Shown here: piece by piece, positions 55,029 through 56,920 of the stretch
Numbering within the stretch: position 1 is the first letter of the stretch
Layout of the letters: the number at the start of each line of letters is the position of its first letter
Assembly (NCBI GenBank): GCA_902385765.1
Contig: CABMGU010000077.1
Location: 1 to 56,920 of the forward strand
DNA length: 56,920 bases
Direction of reading: 5' to 3'
Source of the DNA: an uncultured archaeon
Lineage (GTDB): Archaea > Nanobdellota > Nanobdellia > Woesearchaeales > ARS49
Made by a program: the position numbers and the translations under genes
The notes under the pieces: model-generated
Databases searched by the model: none
What the model saw: the letters and a program-made list of their open reading frames with translations, nothing else
What the model was told of the DNA's origin: nothing

Positions 55029-55126
55029 TTTCGCTGCTCTGGTCCTACGGACTGAATTATCTCTCCCCTTAGCTATGCGTGGGGAGAGATAATTCACCTC
55101 GCTTAAGCCGAGGCAGAGCGGTGAAA
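55029..55126 (+). repeat. Cloverleaf-type intergenic repeat, copy 3 (most complete)
   Basis: 98 bases between divergent genes: outer stem 55029-55041 with 55114-55126 (13 pairs including two G-U); small hairpin GTCCTACGGAC at 55042-55052; perfect 16-bp hairpin 55053-55068 with 55081-55096 (core CTCTCCCC/GGGGAGAG, 12-base loop); small hairpin CCTCG/CGAGG at 55097-55113. Arms abut with almost no unpaired bases, giving a four-way cloverleaf. Related copies lie at 6595-6675 and 46677-46765. Confidence 0.8.
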
Positions 55127-55201
55127 TGTGTGTCTTGGGATTGTATTGGCAGAGCAAAGCATTTAAGTAGTGAATATTTCCTAGTAGTGGAAAAAGAGAC
55201 T

Positions 55202-56920
55202 ATGAATCCGCGAATAAGAATATATGTGGCTTTCGGCATGTTGGCGTTCTTTGCTTTTCTTATTTGGAATCCTGTTTTTACCGGTCAGGTGACTGGTGGA
55301 GAGCCTGAGAGGGTTGTTGTTGTTTTGAAAGCGCAGTCATCGAGCAATGGTTTGACTGGTGCTTTTTCTGCCGACGATTCGATTGTTGAATTAAAAGCAG
55401 CTACCGGGGTTGCCCAGCAGGAGGTTTTGGATGACGTTAATGCTCCTTCTTTGCTGGACAGGGTTACTGGCAATACTGCTCCTGATGTTGAGGTCGAGAG
55501 GAGTCTTGAGATTGTTCCTGCTATGATTGTAGAAGCGACTCCTGAGGGTATTAAGGAGTTGAAAGCTCACCCGTTGGTTGAAGCGGTTTATGCGAATATT
55601 GATTTTAATTTGCTTCTTTCAGACAGTGTGCCTTTGATTAATGCTGATGATGTTTGGCAGTTGCAGGTTAATGGAAAGCCTGTGGATGGCAGTGACGTCA
55701 GTGTTTGCGTTATTGATACTGGTATTTCTCCTAATTCTGCTTTCCAGAGCAGGATTGTTAATCAGAAATGTTTCTGTTCTCCTAACTGTTGCCCGAATGG
55801 CGAGTCAACTGATGATTTGGCTACTGATGTTCATCCTATCAGCCACGGTACTCACGTCTCAGGCATTATCGCTGCTAATGGGCAGTACAAGGGTGTTGCA
55901 CCTGGCGCGAATATTGTCTCTGTAAAGGTTTGTGGTAATACTTGCAGTCTTGCAGATATTATTTCTGGGATGGATTATTGTTTGCAGGTTAAGGATACTT
56001 ATGATGTTGTTGCTATCAGCGGAAGTCTTGGTGATGGTGGCAGTTATCAGACTCAGGAGCAGTGTCCTACTTTCTTTGATTCTGCTATTAATGCGGCGTA
56101 TGATGCTGGTATTACGAGTGTTTTTGCTTCTGGAAATAATGGTTACTTGAACGGTATTAGTTATCCTGGTTGCAGTCCTAATGCTATTGGTGTTGGCGCA
56201 ACCGACAAGAGCGATGTTATTGCAAGCTTTACTAATCGTGGAGAACTGCTTGATGTGCTTGCTCCTGGCGTGTCGATTACAAGCACGAAAGCAGGAGAGG
56301 TTTATGGTGTTTTGTCAGGGACTTCTCAGGCTACGCCTCATGTTTCTGGTGTTGTTGCTTTGCTTCAGCAGGTTGCAAAAGCCAGAAATATTCAGCTGAC
56401 TCCTGCCCAGATTCGTCAGAAATTGCAGGATACTGGTGTTTCGGTTGGCAGTTGGAAGCGTGTTGATGCTCTTGCTGCTGTTCAGTCAATTATGCCTCAG
56501 AATACTGCCCCTGCAGCAACGATTACTGCTCCTGCAGAGTCTGCAACTCTTGAATCTCCTGTTACTTTGGAAGGAAGCGCGACTGACGCAGAGGATGGAA
56601 CTCTTGCACCAGAAAAACTGTCCTGGACTTCAGACATTGACGGTGCTCTTGGCACTGGAAACTCTCTGCCTGCAACACTGACAGTTGGACCTCACACGAT
56701 TACCTTGACTGCAACCGATAGCGGAGCTCTTACTGATTCAAAAGTTGTTCACATTACTGTTCAAGAGCACCAGAATGCTGCTCCTGTTGCGACTATTACT
56801 GCTCCAACAGAAGGCACAACTCTTGTATCTCCTGTTACTATGGAAGGAAGCGCTACAGATGCAGAAGACGGACATTTGCCTCGCGAGGATATGTCCTGGT
56901 CTTCAAGAATAGAAGGTAAT
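55202..56920 (+). CDS. Subtilisin-like serine protease, surface-exposed (3' truncated)
   Basis: The frame is open from the ATG at 55202 to the window edge (573 codons). N-terminal membrane/signal helix (YVAFGMLAFFAFLIW), then FTGQVTGGEP with the shared Thr-Gly pair, an inhibitor-like propeptide (about 35-140), and the S8 protease domain: catalytic D172 (VCVIDTGIS), H215 (SHGTHVSGI), oxyanion ASGNNG, and S375 in SGTSQATPHVSG. From about 430 onward are Ig-like/PKD-like repeats (TITAPAESATLESPVTLEGS and a second copy starting TITAPTEGT). A CFCSPNCCPNG insert before the His is unusual. Likely matures exported proteins or degrades external peptides. Confidence 0.95.
   Translation, partial: MNPRIRIYVAFGMLAFFAFLIWNPVFTGQVTGGEPERVVVVLKAQSSSNGLTGAFSADDSIVELKAATGVAQQEVLDDVNAPSLLDRVTGNTAPDVEVERSLEIVPAMIVEATPEGIKELKAHPLVEAVYANIDFNLLLSDSVPLINADDVWQLQVNGKPVDGSDVSVCVIDTGISPNSAFQSRIVNQKCFCSPNCCPNGESTDDLATDVHPISHGTHVSGIIAANGQYKGVAPGANIVSVKVCGNTCSLADIISGMDYCLQVKDTYDVVAISGSLGDGGSYQTQEQCPTFFDSAINAAYDAGITSVFASGNNGYLNGISYPGCSPNAIGVGATDKSDVIASFTNRGELLDVLAPGVSITSTKAGEVYGVLSGTSQATPHVSGVVALLQQVAKARNIQLTPAQIRQKLQDTGVSVGSWKRVDALAAVQSIMPQNTAPAATITAPAESATLESPVTLEGSATDAEDGTLAPEKLSWTSDIDGALGTGNSLPATLTVGPHTITLTATDSGALTDSKVVHITVQEHQNAAPVATITAPTEGTTLVSPVTMEGSATDAEDGHLPREDMSWSSRIEGN

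Noticed and set aside
1..56920. CRISPR array, rRNA operon, complete insertion sequence or integrase gene.
   Set aside because: No regularly spaced identical repeats, no rRNA-like sequence, and no transposase or recombinase motif was recognised on either strand.

Overview
The window is chromosomal DNA of an archaeon, most likely a small-genome DPANN lineage of the Woesearchaeota/Pacearchaeota kind. Archaeal hallmarks are a group II chaperonin, Spt5, archaeal SecE, the RNase P protein Rpp21, archaeal CMP kinase, archaeal GluRS, Elp3 and CDP-archaeol synthase. tRNA genes encode no CCA, and TATA boxes lie 25-30 bases ahead of start codons, often with almost no leader. The DPANN assignment is inference; it rests on many small unknown genes, FtsZ-based division, and bacterial-type genes set among archaeal ones (Lgt, class I GAPDH, PlsC, YhfC-type protease). 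The ends of the window cut an amidase-like gene (left) and a subtilisin-like protease (right).

Layout: 1-5.4 kb holds tRNA-Met, a HAD/HIT operon carrying an apparent insertion bounded by a 39-bp direct repeat, two tRNA-Ala genes with related 3' flanks, a voltage-sensor-like protein, endonuclease III and glutaredoxin. 5.4-12.7 kb holds two lipoproteins, Lgt, a large beta-helix surface protein and an aminotransferase. 13.5-17.6 kb is an acyl-activation/acyl-transfer cluster (ADP-forming acyl-CoA synthetase alpha and beta, an adenylate-forming ligase, a PlsC acyltransferase). 17.6-23.9 kb holds a triple-thioredoxin membrane protein, GluRS with an ADP-ribosyltransferase-like partner gene, a convergent NADAR-like gene, and coiled-coil proteins. 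24-32.4 kb is core biology: thermosome, CMP kinase, FKBP, FtsZ, SecE, Spt5, L11.

32.4-38.3 kb holds a four-gene cell-surface cluster, Elp3, a NSUN-type methyltransferase and a lipoprotein cyclophilin. 38.3-38.9 kb is a small toxin/antitoxin-like patch. 38.9-45.5 kb joins glycolysis/fermentation genes (GAPDH, 2-hydroxyacid dehydrogenase, Pgk) with a tandemly duplicated five-gene membrane-sensor/soluble-partner array. 45.5-52.2 kb holds Rpp21, small membrane proteins and a polar-lipid set (PssA, Psd, CDP-alcohol transferase, CarS), then a truncated Dph2-like gene after tRNA-Asn. 52.3-56.9 kb holds a free-standing LAGLIDADG endonuclease and surface/secreted proteins.

Together the genes suggest a fermentative cell making ATP by substrate-level phosphorylation (GAPDH/Pgk, ADP-forming synthetase), with ether phospholipids and an elaborate surface of membrane-anchored, lipobox and N-glycosylatable proteins. 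The observations most worth pursuing are the ART-like/NADAR-like convergent pair, the duplicated sensor array, a family of about 80-100 nt cloverleaf-shaped intergenic repeats present three times, the bounded insertion in the HIT gene, and the acyl chemistry in a presumed ether-lipid organism. No CRISPR array, rRNA, complete transposon or replication origin was recognised, and no gene-free stretch exceeds about 300 bases.
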